64,000 nucleotides of DNA from Micropruina glycogenica (GTDB lineage Bacteria; Actinomycetota; Actinomycetes; Propionibacteriales; Propionibacteriaceae): positions 2,852,001 to 2,916,000 of the forward strand of contig NZ_LT985188.1 in NCBI RefSeq assembly GCF_900289045.1. The letters are read 5' to 3'. A program made the position numbers and the translations under genes. Every line of letters begins with the position of its first letter. The stretch's first letter is position 1. Positions 33,791 to 41,759 of the stretch are shown piece by piece. The notes under the pieces were generated by a model. The model saw only the letters and a program-made list of their open reading frames with translations. It made no database searches and was not told the DNA's origin.

Positions 33791-34941
33791 CAGAACGCCT
33801 CCTGAACCTCAGCGTGCACGGCTTCGCCGGCCGGGTCGCGGGGGTGATCGTCGAAGCCCGCCTCGTATTCGAGGTAGTCGTCGCGCTGTTCGAGCAGCAC
33901 GTCGCCCGGATCGATCACCACGTGGTCGAACAAGTCCTCCAGGTGGGGTTCGGGCAGCGTCACGGCGCCCTCACGCACCCGTTCGGCGAGCTCCTCGCAG
34001 TCGGCGTCGAGGGCGTCCAACCAGGCCTGGTCGATGGCGCCGGATGAGAGCAGATAGCTCTGCACCCGGCTGATCGGGTCGCGCGCGCGCCACTGCTCGG
34101 TTTCGTCACGGCTGCGGTACTTGGTTGGGTCGTCGGACGTCGTGTGCGCACCCATGCGGTAGGTGTAGGCCTCGATCAGGGTTGGGCCGTGGCCCTGCCG
34201 GGCCCGGCCGAGCGCCCAACTGGTGACGGCCTGGACGGCGAGCACGTCGTTGCCGTCGACCCGCACGCCGGGGAAGCCGAAGCCGGACGCTCGTCGGTAC
34301 AGCGGAATCTTCGACTGCAGCGCGATGGGTTCTGAGATCGCGTACTGATTGTTCTGGCAGAAGAACACCACCGGGGCGGTGTAGCTGGCGGCGAAGATGA
34401 AGGCCTCGTTGACGTCGCCCTGGCTGGTGGCGCCGTCGCCGAAGTAGACCATCACCGCACCGTTGGCGGCCGGGTCGTCGTTGCCGTTCAGGCCGTCGCG
34501 CTGCAAGCCCATGGCGTAGCCCACGGCGTGCAACGTCTGGGTGCCGATCACGAAGCTGTAGAGGTGCAGGCCTTGTTCGGCGCTGTTCCATGGCACCATC
34601 GCAGTGCCCCGAAAGGTGGTGAGCATCTCGACCGGGTCGATGCCCAGGTGCAGGGCCACGGCGTGCTCGCGGTACGACGGAAACACGAAGTCGGGCAGCC
34701 GGGTGGCGTTCACCGAGCCGACCTGCGCCGCCTCTTGGCCCAGCGACGGCGGCCACAGGCCGAGTTCGCCCTTACGTTGCAGCGCGGTGGCCTCATTGTC
34801 GAACCTTCGGGCCAACACCATTTCGCGCAGGTAGCCCGCGATCTGCTCGTCAGTGCCCTCGAAACTGAACGCCGGGTGCTGCACGCGCTCACCGTCGGGG
34901 GTGAGCAACTGCACGAAGTCGTCTACAGCGGGGTCGGACAC
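33790..34941 (-). CDS. bkdA: Branched-chain-type 2-oxoacid dehydrogenase E1 component, alpha subunit
   Basis: The 383-residue protein holds the thiamine diphosphate motif, VMVYFGDGATSQGDVNEAF through NNQYAIS. It also has the phosphoryl-loop-like YRMGAHTTSDDPTKYR. It decarboxylates branched-chain 2-oxoacids and passes the acyl group to E2. I set the start at GTG 34941, after AAAGGAAC, because residues upstream are translated repeat DNA with no family match. It is the first gene of the alpha-beta-E2 operon, and a palindrome lies about 60 bases upstream. Confidence 0.93.
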   Translation of the reverse strand: MSDPAVDDFVQLLTPDGERVQHPAFSFEGTDEQIAGYLREMVLARRFDNEATALQRKGELGLWPPSLGQEAAQVGSVNATRLPDFVFPSYREHAVALHLGIDPVEMLTTFRGTAMVPWNSAEQGLHLYSFVIGTQTLHAVGYAMGLQRDGLNGNDDPAANGAVMVYFGDGATSQGDVNEAFIFAASYTAPVVFFCQNNQYAISEPIALQSKIPLYRRASGFGFPGVRVDGNDVLAVQAVTSWALGRARQGHGPTLIEAYTYRMGAHTTSDDPTKYRSRDETEQWRARDPISRVQSYLLSSGAIDQAWLDALDADCEELAERVREGAVTLPEPHLEDLFDHVVIDPGDVLLEQRDDYLEYEAGFDDHPRDPAGEAVHAEVQEAF

Positions 34942-35644
34942 AACAGTTCCTTTCAAGCTCGTGAGCCTGGGATCGGTCTCTGTCGAAGGGCTAAGTTGTT
35001 GGTTACGTAACCGTAGGTCAAAGCTGGGTCGGCTCGCCAATCGGCGCACGGCGAGGGTTGTCGGACGAGTGTGCGGCTCCTTTCGAGGGGGCCTCGACGC
35101 CCCCCGGCCCATCCTCCACCCGAAGCCGCGGCTGGTCGAGACCCCGCGCCGGATCGCAACCGCGGCCGGTCGGGCGAATCCCAGGGACGGTTCAAAGCCA
35201 CCCCCACCGGGCACGAACCTGGGGATGGCTCCGAGTGAACGGCCACGGGATCGGACCGAGAACCCCCCGTTGCCGCCCGAGCGGTCGAAACCCAGGGACG
35301 GTTCCCCAGAAAATCACTGATCGCCGGCCCCGGCGCCCAGAAGCGGTCTCGACACACTCGATCAGCGAAGAGTCATTGCTTCCCCGAGTGAGGGCGCCGG
35401 GCGATCTCGAGATGGCTGCACGCTTTCGCCGGAACTGCACGATTTCGTGCTGCAACACGACGGTCGCAAGCCAACCCGACACTGTGAGGGCATCTCGAGA
35501 TCGCTCAACCTTCTTGACCCCCGACACCGCCTTCTATTGTTCACCTGCACTGAATGGTGATGAAGAAAGCCGCGCTTGCGCTTATTAGTCCAAAGGCCCA
35601 GAATTGGTGCCAGGTTCGGCTGTTCGAAAGGCGCCTCTCGCATC
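34942..35644. other. 703-bp non-coding region with repeat remnants
   Basis: Apart from the operator-like palindrome, I find no supported gene. From about 35100 to 35365 there are degenerate family C cores (CCCAGGGACGGTTC twice, at about 35182 and 35293) and family A-like pieces (GGTCTCGACACACTCGATCA at about 35345). From 35370 to 35600 the sequence is less GC-rich and has no clear repeat. It may hold the promoter of the following small gene, perhaps TTGACC near 35515 with a weak TATTGT downstream. Confidence 0.6.
35001..35012 (-). promoter_or_regulatory. Candidate operator/promoter of the E1-E2 operon
   Basis: GGTTACGTAACC is a perfect 12-base palindrome about 60 bases before the E1alpha start. 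On the minus strand a TTGACC hexamer overlaps its upstream edge (about 35016-35021), and a weak AACTTA-like -10 follows at 17-18 bases. A repressor bound here would cover the spacer. Lrp-type control is known for some bkd operons, but the binding protein is unknown. Confidence 0.45.
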
Positions 35645-35953
35645 ATGGAAATCCTGCTCACCCTCGTCTTGTTCGCTCCCCTTGTCTGGCTGCTCGAGCG
35701 CACCCATCGCCGCACGCAGGCGCTCCCCCGCGTGCCGTTCGGCGCCGACGCCGCCTCGGAGGCGTCCACCGTCTATCGCGAGCAAGTGGCCGAACTGCGC
35801 TACCTGTCACAGGCCCTCGACCACGCGCCGGACGCCTCGACGTCCGTTCGGCCCACCCCCGCCGTTCCGAGCCGACTCGTTCGCACCCTTGGTGCCAGCT
35901 TCAGCCCGCTGGGTGGCTGGTCCGGATCCGCCATCATCGTGAAGCCCTGCTGA
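35645..35953 (+). CDS. Small membrane-anchored protein of unknown function
   Basis: The 102-residue product has one N-terminal hydrophobic segment (MEILLTLVLFAPLVWLLERT), then a basic and polar tail with a REQVAELRYLSQAL helix and Pro/Ser-rich C-terminus. GAAAGG precedes the ATG at a slightly long spacing. It is 36 bases before a LysR gene on the same strand, and may be cotranscribed with it. I recognise no family. Confidence 0.5.
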   Translation: MEILLTLVLFAPLVWLLERTHRRTQALPRVPFGADAASEASTVYREQVAELRYLSQALDHAPDASTSVRPTPAVPSRLVRTLGASFSPLGGWSGSAIIVKPC

Positions 35954-35989
35954 CGCTGCACTGCGCTCTCGTTAGCTCTGCTTGATAAC

Positions 35990-36916
35990 ATGAGCCGCAT
36001 GGTGGACATCCAACGACTTCGGGTTTATCGCGCGGTGGTCGCGGCCGGGTCGATTCAGGCCGCTGCAGCCAATCTCGGCTACACGCCTTCGGCGGTCAGC
36101 CAGCAGGTGTCTGCCCTGTCGCGTGAAACAGGTTTGGTGCTGCTCGGCAAGGCCGGCCGCGGCATCGAACCCACAGACGCCGGCCTCGAACTCGTGCAGG
36201 CCGCCGACACTCTGTTCGGCCAACTGGCCGAGGTCGAAGCCAAAGTGGCAGACCTGCGCGAAGGGCGCGCCGGCACGCTGTCGATGTCGTACTTCACCTC
36301 GGCCGCCATGGAGTGGATCCCTGAAATCGTGCAGCGGGTACTGGCCGAACACCCGCGGCTGCGGCTCGACCTGAGCGTGCGCGAACTGCCCGCCGGCGAA
36401 GCCGAGCGCACCGACGTCGAGCTGCTGGTGGCGCCGCGCGACTTCGCGGCACCGCCCGGGTTTCGCTCCTGGCCCCTGATGGACGAGCCCTACCGCGCCC
36501 TGGTGCCCGCCGGTCACCGGCTCGCAGAACGCTGCACGATCGAGCTCGCCGAACTGGCCGACGAGCGCTGGATCGCCCATGACTCCGATCATGCCTGGTG
36601 CGTGATCAACCTCAAGCGGGCCTGCGTCGCGGCCGGCTTCTCGCCGACGTACTCGGTGCGCACCGCGAACCACACCACCGCCATCGCCTTCGTGGCGGTC
36701 GGCATCGGGGTCGCGGTGATGCCGCGGCTGTGCACCGAATCTCTGCCCGAGAGTGTGGTCACGCTCGAGGTGACCAACCCCACCCCGCAGCGCACCGTGC
36801 ACCTGATGGTGCGCCGGGCGGTCGAGCACACACACGCCGTCCGACTGGTGATGAACGGTTTGATCGACAAGGTGCGCGAAGCGACCGGCGACATCGTGCC
36901 CGACGCCATCGCCTGA
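35990..36916 (+). CDS. LysR-family transcriptional regulator
   Basis: The protein has 308 residues. The N-terminal winged helix-turn-helix is MVDIQRLRVYRAVVAAGSIQAAAANLGYTPSAVSQQVSAL, and the C-terminal substrate-binding domain contains LSMSYFTSAAMEWIPEIV and a VAVGIGVAVMPRL strand-helix. The target genes and ligand are unknown. LysR targets are often divergent, but here the upstream gene runs in the same direction. Start 35990 or 35999 are both possible. Confidence 0.92.
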   Translation: MSRMVDIQRLRVYRAVVAAGSIQAAAANLGYTPSAVSQQVSALSRETGLVLLGKAGRGIEPTDAGLELVQAADTLFGQLAEVEAKVADLREGRAGTLSMSYFTSAAMEWIPEIVQRVLAEHPRLRLDLSVRELPAGEAERTDVELLVAPRDFAAPPGFRSWPLMDEPYRALVPAGHRLAERCTIELAELADERWIAHDSDHAWCVINLKRACVAAGFSPTYSVRTANHTTAIAFVAVGIGVAVMPRLCTESLPESVVTLEVTNPTPQRTVHLMVRRAVEHTHAVRLVMNGLIDKVREATGDIVPDAIA

Positions 36917-36980
36917 GCAAAGTCTGCGACACTCTGCCCCAATCTGCCGTTAGGGCTAGACAGCGCCATACAGTCCGATC

Positions 36981-38174
36981 ATGGACCCGATCAGAAACCC
37001 CTACGCCCCCGGCGCGGGCCAGCGGCCGCCCGAACTGGCCGGACGCGACGCGCAACTCGAGGCGTTCCGGTTCGTGCTCGAACGCGTCGCCAAGGGGCGC
37101 CCGGAGCGGTCGATCGTGCTGGTCGGGCTGCGCGGCGTGGGCAAGACCGTGCTGCTCAACGCCATGCGTTCGCAGGCCGTGCGGGCCGGCTGGGGCACGG
37201 GCAAGCTCGAGGCGCGACCCGACCAGTCGGTGCGGCGTCCGCTGGGCGCGGCCCTGCACATGGCGATTCGCGAACTGGGCCACCCCGACGCCACCGGCGT
37301 GCTGTCGACACTGAAGGCGTTCGTCGAGCGGGCAGCGCCGGCCAACGCCAAGGCCTACGACCGCTGGAACTCGGGCATCAGCGCGCCCACGGTGGTCGGA
37401 CGCGCCGACTCGGGCGACATCGAGATCGACCTGGTCGAGTTGCTCACCGACGTGGCCGGGCTGGCCGCCGACCGCCGGCGGGGCGTCGCGATCTTCATCG
37501 ACGAGATGCAAGACCTCGGCCCCGACGACGTCTCTGCCCTGTGCGCCGCCTGCCACGAACTCGGCCAGCAGGGCTTGCCGCTGATCGTTGTGGGCGCCGG
37601 GCTGCCGCACCTTCCCGCTGTCTTGAGCGCGTCGAAGTCGTACTCGGAACGGCTGTTCGGTTACGCCCGCATCGACCGGCTCGACCGCGACGCCGCCGAC
37701 CTCGCCCTGTCGGCCCCGGCCGCCGACGAAGACGCCGCCTTCACAGCGGACGCCCTGGCAGAGCTCTACCGGGTCACGGGCGGCTACCCGTACTTCGTGC
37801 AGGCCTACGGCAAGGTGGTCTGGGACCTCGCCCCCGGTTCACCGATCGGCCTGGACGACGTCGCGGTCGCAGCGCCCGAGGCCGAACAAGAGCTCGCGGT
37901 GGGCTTCTTCGGATCACGACTCGAACGCGCCACGGCCGCCGAGCGCGAGTACTTGAGGGCGATGGCCGACGCCGACCCCGACGACTCGGGCGCCGTGCCT
38001 TCGGCTGCTGTGGCCGAGGTGCTGGGCCGTAAGCCGCAATCGGTGTCCCCCGCCCGCGACGCGCTGATCAAGAAGGGACTGATCTACGCCAGCGAACGCG
38101 GCCGCATCGCGTTCACCGTGCCGCACTTCGGTCGCTTTCTGCGTGGACGGGTGGCGTTGGCCGACACCGCCTAG
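36981..38174 (+). CDS. AAA-type ATP-binding protein with C-terminal winged helix
   Basis: The 397-residue protein has a Walker A loop GLRGVGKTVLLN near residue 52 and a Walker B motif VAIFIDEMQDLGPDD near residue 175. A sensor-like GLPLIVVGAGLPHLP and a YRVTGGYPYFVQAYG block follow. The C-terminal ~80 residues look like a winged helix. The layout resembles Orc1/Cdc6-like or AAA_16 ATPases found singly in actinomycetes. The role is unknown. It follows the LysR gene by 64 bases on the same strand. Confidence 0.85.
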   Translation: MDPIRNPYAPGAGQRPPELAGRDAQLEAFRFVLERVAKGRPERSIVLVGLRGVGKTVLLNAMRSQAVRAGWGTGKLEARPDQSVRRPLGAALHMAIRELGHPDATGVLSTLKAFVERAAPANAKAYDRWNSGISAPTVVGRADSGDIEIDLVELLTDVAGLAADRRRGVAIFIDEMQDLGPDDVSALCAACHELGQQGLPLIVVGAGLPHLPAVLSASKSYSERLFGYARIDRLDRDAADLALSAPAADEDAAFTADALAELYRVTGGYPYFVQAYGKVVWDLAPGSPIGLDDVAVAAPEAEQELAVGFFGSRLERATAAEREYLRAMADADPDDSGAVPSAAVAEVLGRKPQSVSPARDALIKKGLIYASERGRIAFTVPHFGRFLRGRVALADTA

Positions 38175-38179
38175 AAGTC

Positions 38180-38342
38180 GTTCGTTGAGCTCTCGAAACC
38201 GCTGGTCACCCACCCGTCGGGCCGGACAGCTCAAGCACAAGACACCCCCGCAATGCGAGGGTCAGTCGAGACCAGAGTCACGGCCCGACGAGCACCACGA
38301 CACTAAATGTCGAGACCGTCGTGAACGCCAGTGACGACGATC
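38180..38342. repeat. Diverged family A units
   Basis: TCGTTGAGCTCTCGAAACCG, CAGTCGAGACCAGAG and ATCTCAACCAGCGACG are diverged family A units, lying between the convergent ATPase and DUF4349 genes. Confidence 0.5.
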
Positions 38343-39209
38343 TCAACCAGCGACGTCCTCGGGCTTTTCCTCAGCCGACTTCGCCTGGGCGGCAGTCGTC
38401 CCAGCCTTGCGACGGCGATGAATCAGCGGCCAGCCGATGGCACCGGCGATCAGCGCGAACGGCAGCACCGCGCCGAGCACGGTGAGCAGCACCGCGATCG
38501 AGTTCTGCAGCGCAGCCCATCCGTTGGTCAGGCCGGTGACGAACGGGTTCGTCGGCACGACCTGGTCGGCCGGCCTGACCAGGGTGACGGTGATCGGGGC
38601 GCGTTCCACCTGTTTCTGTAGCGCCTTCTGGCTGGCCAGCAGCGATTCGAGTTCGGACTGCCGCGAGGTGAGCTCGCTCTCGACCCGAGCCACATCGGCG
38701 ATCGAGCCGGCCTTGTTCATCAGCGCCCGAACCCGCTCGATGGACTCGCGCAAGGTGCGCACGCGGGCGTCGACGTCGGCGACGGTGGCGGTGACGTCTT
38801 TGGCGGTCAGTTCACGAGTGACGAGCTCGCCGACTTTCGCGGCCTCGTCCATCACTCGGTCGAGGGAGTCGGCCGGCACGCTGAGCACGATGGTCGCCCT
38901 GGCCCGGGTGCCGTCGCCGGTGGAGAGGTTCTCTGACGACACGTACCCGCCATTGGCGCCGGCCAGGGCACGTAGCTGGGTGGCCGCGGCTTGCGCGTCG
39001 GCCGTGCGCACCGTCAACGACCCGGTGCGCACCACGTCACGGGCAGCGTCGCTGGGGCCGTCCTCGGGCAGCGTGGACGCCTGCGGCTCGGCACGATCGC
39101 CGCCGGCCGGCGCCGAATCGACGACGGGCAGGGTGGCCACGCCGGTGCATCCGGTCAACGCGATCAGGCACAGGGTCGCCAGCAGGCGCCGGCCGGTGAA
39201 GGTCCTCAT
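38343..39209 (-). CDS. DUF4349-containing lipoprotein
   Basis: The 288-residue protein has a lipoprotein signal ending LIALTGC. The mature part has RTGSLTVRTADAQAA and YVSSENLSTGDG, followed by a long charged coiled coil (RVRTLRESIERVRALMNKAGSIADV) and VESELTSRQSELESLLASQKAL. A C-terminal membrane helix near residues 230-265 and a basic tail make it likely to be anchored twice. ATG 39209 follows AGGAG. DUF4349 proteins have no defined function. Confidence 0.85.
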   Translation of the reverse strand: MRTFTGRRLLATLCLIALTGCTGVATLPVVDSAPAGGDRAEPQASTLPEDGPSDAARDVVRTGSLTVRTADAQAAATQLRALAGANGGYVSSENLSTGDGTRARATIVLSVPADSLDRVMDEAAKVGELVTRELTAKDVTATVADVDARVRTLRESIERVRALMNKAGSIADVARVESELTSRQSELESLLASQKALQKQVERAPITVTLVRPADQVVPTNPFVTGLTNGWAALQNSIAVLLTVLGAVLPFALIAGAIGWPLIHRRRKAGTTAAQAKSAEEKPEDVAG

Positions 39210-39274
39210 ACTCCTGACACGCCGGCGCTGCGGCGCGCGTTGCGGAGTGCACCGGGTGACGGATCTGACGGACC

Positions 39275-39414
39275 CGTCCGTCATCCCGGGCCTGCCCCGG
39301 GATCTCACACCCACGAAGGCGCGCACCGGCCAGGAGATTCCGGCGTTCGCCGGAATGACGGATCGTGCGCCGGAATGACGGAACCAAGGGGTCTCGACAG
39401 GCTCGACCAGCGCT
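39275..39414. repeat. Family B pair and family A unit
   Basis: CGTCATCCCGGGCCTGCCCC then GGGATCTC (about 39281-39307) and GAGATTCCGGCGTTCGCCGG then AATGACGG (about 39333-39362) form an inverted pair. In the second unit GGATCTC-type bases changed to GATTCCGG while the opposite arm changed to CCGGAATG, so base pairing is kept. A family A unit, GGTCTCGACAGGCTCGACCA, follows at about 39390. Confidence 0.8.
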
Positions 39415-39975
39415 CTACTGCACCACGAGGCAGCCGGCGAGGTGGTCGTCGACGTAGCCGAGTGCCTGCATGGCGGCATAGGCCGTAGTGGGGCCGACGA
39501 AGCGGAAACCGAGGCGCTTCAGGTGCTTCGCCAGCGCGACCGACTCAGCCGTCGAGGCGGGCACCTCGGCGAACGAGTTGGGCCGCACGTCACGTGTCGC
39601 CGGACGGTGCGCCTCGAACACGTCGGTCAGCTGTTGGCCCTGCGCGTGCAGGGCGAGCAGTGCCCTGGCGTTGGCGATGGTGGCGTCGATCTTCATGCGG
39701 TTGCGCACGATGCCGGCATCGGCCATCAGCCGCTGAACGTCCGTCTCGTCGAAGCCGGCCACGACAGCGGGGTCGAACCCGGCGAAGGCGGCGCGAAAGG
39801 CGGGTCGCTTGCGCAGAATCGTGATCCACGACAGGCCGGATTGGAACGCCTCGAGGCTGAGCCGCTCGAACAGTTCGCGCTCATCGGGCGAGGCCTGCGG
39901 CGGCACCCCCCATTCGGTGTCGTGGTAGGCCTCGTACAGCTCGTCGCCAGTGCCGAAGCAGCGAAAGGTGCTCAT
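39415..39975 (-). CDS. tag: DNA-3-methyladenine glycosylase I
   Basis: The 186-residue protein removes 3-methyladenine from alkylated DNA. It has the Tag opening RCFGTGDELYEAYHDTEWGVP, with zinc-ligand Cys and His, then FERLSLEAFQSGLSWITILRKR, FDETDVQRLMADAGIVRNRMKI and a C-terminal DDHLAGC giving the remaining His and Cys zinc ligands. The ATG overlaps the upstream DinB stop as ATGA, showing translational coupling. The extended upstream frame is rejected because it only overlaps the DinB gene. Confidence 0.94.
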   Translation of the reverse strand: MSTFRCFGTGDELYEAYHDTEWGVPPQASPDERELFERLSLEAFQSGLSWITILRKRPAFRAAFAGFDPAVVAGFDETDVQRLMADAGIVRNRMKIDATIANARALLALHAQGQQLTDVFEAHRPATRDVRPNSFAEVPASTAESVALAKHLKRLGFRFVGPTTAYAAMQALGYVDDHLAGCLVVQ

Positions 39976-40583
39976 TGGTAGGCCCTGAAGCCGTCGGCGA
40001 TGGCCTGCACCCGGGCGCGGTACTCGGCCCAGCCGTCGGTGTCGAAGTCGGCGAGGTTGTCGTTGTCGGCGCGCAACCCCGCTCGGCCGTCGAGCTGTTC
40101 GCGCAGAATGTCGAGTTGCCCCGCGTGCCGAGCCGTCTCTTCGATCATGTGCACGAGGATGCGCTGCAGCGTCACCTGGCCGCGCTCGCCCCACCAGGGC
40201 ACCCGCCCGGGGGCGTTCAGGTCGAGTTCGGCGACCGTTCGTTCGGTGTTGGCGCGCGCCTCGTCGAACAGTTGCAGCACCTCGGCGCTGGTCTGCGTGG
40301 CGCTGGCGTACATGTCGATGGTGGGCACGGTCGCCATCTGCGCCTCGTCGTCGGCGAACCATGCAACGCTCACCTCGGGCACCCGGCAGAACACCTCGCC
40401 GAAGTAGCCCAGCTCGACCATGGCCAGGTGTTTCACGACCCCGAGCAGGTTGGTGCAAGTGGGCGTGAGCGGACGACGCAGGTCGTACTCGTTGAGCCCC
40501 TGCAGCTTCCAGCGCACCGCGTCGTGCGTGGTCTGCAGGTAGCGCAGCAGTACCTGCTTGGGGTCGTTGGCGTCGTTGCTCAC
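39972..40583 (-). CDS. DinB/DUF664 family protein
   Basis: The 203-residue four-helix-bundle protein has metal-type histidines in LLGVVKHLAMVELGYFG and LVHMIEETARHAGQLD. It is coupled to tag by an ATGA overlap, suggesting a shared link to alkylation or thiol stress. The start is uncertain: I use GTG 40583, which has only a weak GACGAG site. It is related to, but not closely identical with, the product at 30728-31264. Confidence 0.85.
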   Translation of the reverse strand: MSNDANDPKQVLLRYLQTTHDAVRWKLQGLNEYDLRRPLTPTCTNLLGVVKHLAMVELGYFGEVFCRVPEVSVAWFADDEAQMATVPTIDMYASATQTSAEVLQLFDEARANTERTVAELDLNAPGRVPWWGERGQVTLQRILVHMIEETARHAGQLDILREQLDGRAGLRADNDNLADFDTDGWAEYRARVQAIADGFRAYQ

Positions 40584-40740
40584 CTCGTCACTGTGGCAGA
40601 GGCGACTGACAAGAACCACCGGCGAAGTTGCGGACCTCACCCCGACTCGCCGTTGGCGCCGCCGCGACGATGGGCGCGGTGCAGGCCTGGTCTCTCCCCT
40701 TCTGGGGTCGCACGGTGGGCGGCGATTGGTGGTTCCGAGC

Positions 40741-41661
40741 TCAGCTTGCAGTGCACACGTCCATCGGCTGAGCACCGATGTGTTCCCATGCGACTGCACC
40801 GTTGTCTTTGACGAGTACCCGCATGGGGTAGATCCACCGGCAGTCGAGCCTGCGATAAGAGACCTTGGTGTTGCCGGTGATATCGGAGTCGTCGGACGGC
40901 AGGCCGACCCGATAGTCCGGCGGCGTTCGCACCCGATAGCGGCAATCGATCGCAACCAGGCTGAGCTGCCCGAACTCGACCGGCAGTGACCACGCAAAAG
41001 ACTCTGAACCTTCGTGGTGCACCGCACAGGAGCGGCTCTCTTTGACCGGCTCGTCGTAGTTGTCGCCGAAGGCAAACGGAAGGCCATTGGGGTCCAAGGT
41101 GACATCCGACGGCAGATCACCGGTTTGCCAGTATCGAATCAACTGTCCAGTCAGACGCGCATCGGCCGGCCCGATGGACGCGCCATCGACCGCCTTGGGC
41201 ATCCACAAGTCGTTGGTCCAGGGCAGGGTGAACAGCATGGTCAGCTCGTTCCCGCGCCATCGAAACAGAGAGACACTTTCACTGTTGTAAGGGTCCCGTT
41301 GGGCTGCCACCACGATCGAGCCCGTCTCGGCGTACACGGTCGATGGGTCTTGGTACGCGCGTTCGTCGCTCTCTTCACGGGCGATGCTCAGTCGATCCTG
41401 GTAGCGCTCGACATCGGGCAGGTACCCGCTCGAGACCTGCTCCCACGAGCGCTTCTGCCAAGGCTTGGCCGTGAAGCTTTGAACCACTGCCTCGCGCCGC
41501 TCCATGGCGTCGTGAATGCGCTGATCGCGATCCGACAGAGTCGGAGTCGCCGACACCACCACCGTTGGGCTTTCAGCCGGAGCCGGAGGGCCCGGCACCG
41601 TACAACCGACCATCATCGCGAGCAGTAGAACCCCCGACCACAGGCGCGACCGGCCGCGCAT
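40741..41661 (-). CDS. Lipoprotein of unknown function
   Basis: From ATG 41661 the product has 306 residues and begins MRGRSRLWSGVLLLAMMVGC, a good lipoprotein signal. An alternative ATG at 41760 shares one base with the upstream oxidoreductase stop (TGATG) and would add 33 residues; coupling favours it, the signal peptide favours 41661. The mature part is Trp- and Tyr-rich with several cysteines. No domain is recognised. It may be cotranscribed with the oxidoreductase gene. Confidence 0.65.
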   Translation of the reverse strand: MRGRSRLWSGVLLLAMMVGCTVPGPPAPAESPTVVVSATPTLSDRDQRIHDAMERREAVVQSFTAKPWQKRSWEQVSSGYLPDVERYQDRLSIAREESDERAYQDPSTVYAETGSIVVAAQRDPYNSESVSLFRWRGNELTMLFTLPWTNDLWMPKAVDGASIGPADARLTGQLIRYWQTGDLPSDVTLDPNGLPFAFGDNYDEPVKESRSCAVHHEGSESFAWSLPVEFGQLSLVAIDCRYRVRTPPDYRVGLPSDDSDITGNTKVSYRRLDCRWIYPMRVLVKDNGAVAWEHIGAQPMDVCTAS

Positions 41662-41759
41662 GCGCCCAAGCCGCGATCGCCCGCGCGTGCCATCGTCGGC
41701 GGCGTATGAGCTCGCACGGAGCCTCCGAAAAGCGACAACGGCCTGCGCTGCCTGCCCCA

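Noticed and set aside
33790-35214. A longer E1alpha protein of 474 residues
   Set aside because: The extra residues come from repeat-rich non-coding DNA and pass through the candidate promoter. GTG 34941 has a ribosome site and gives normal length.
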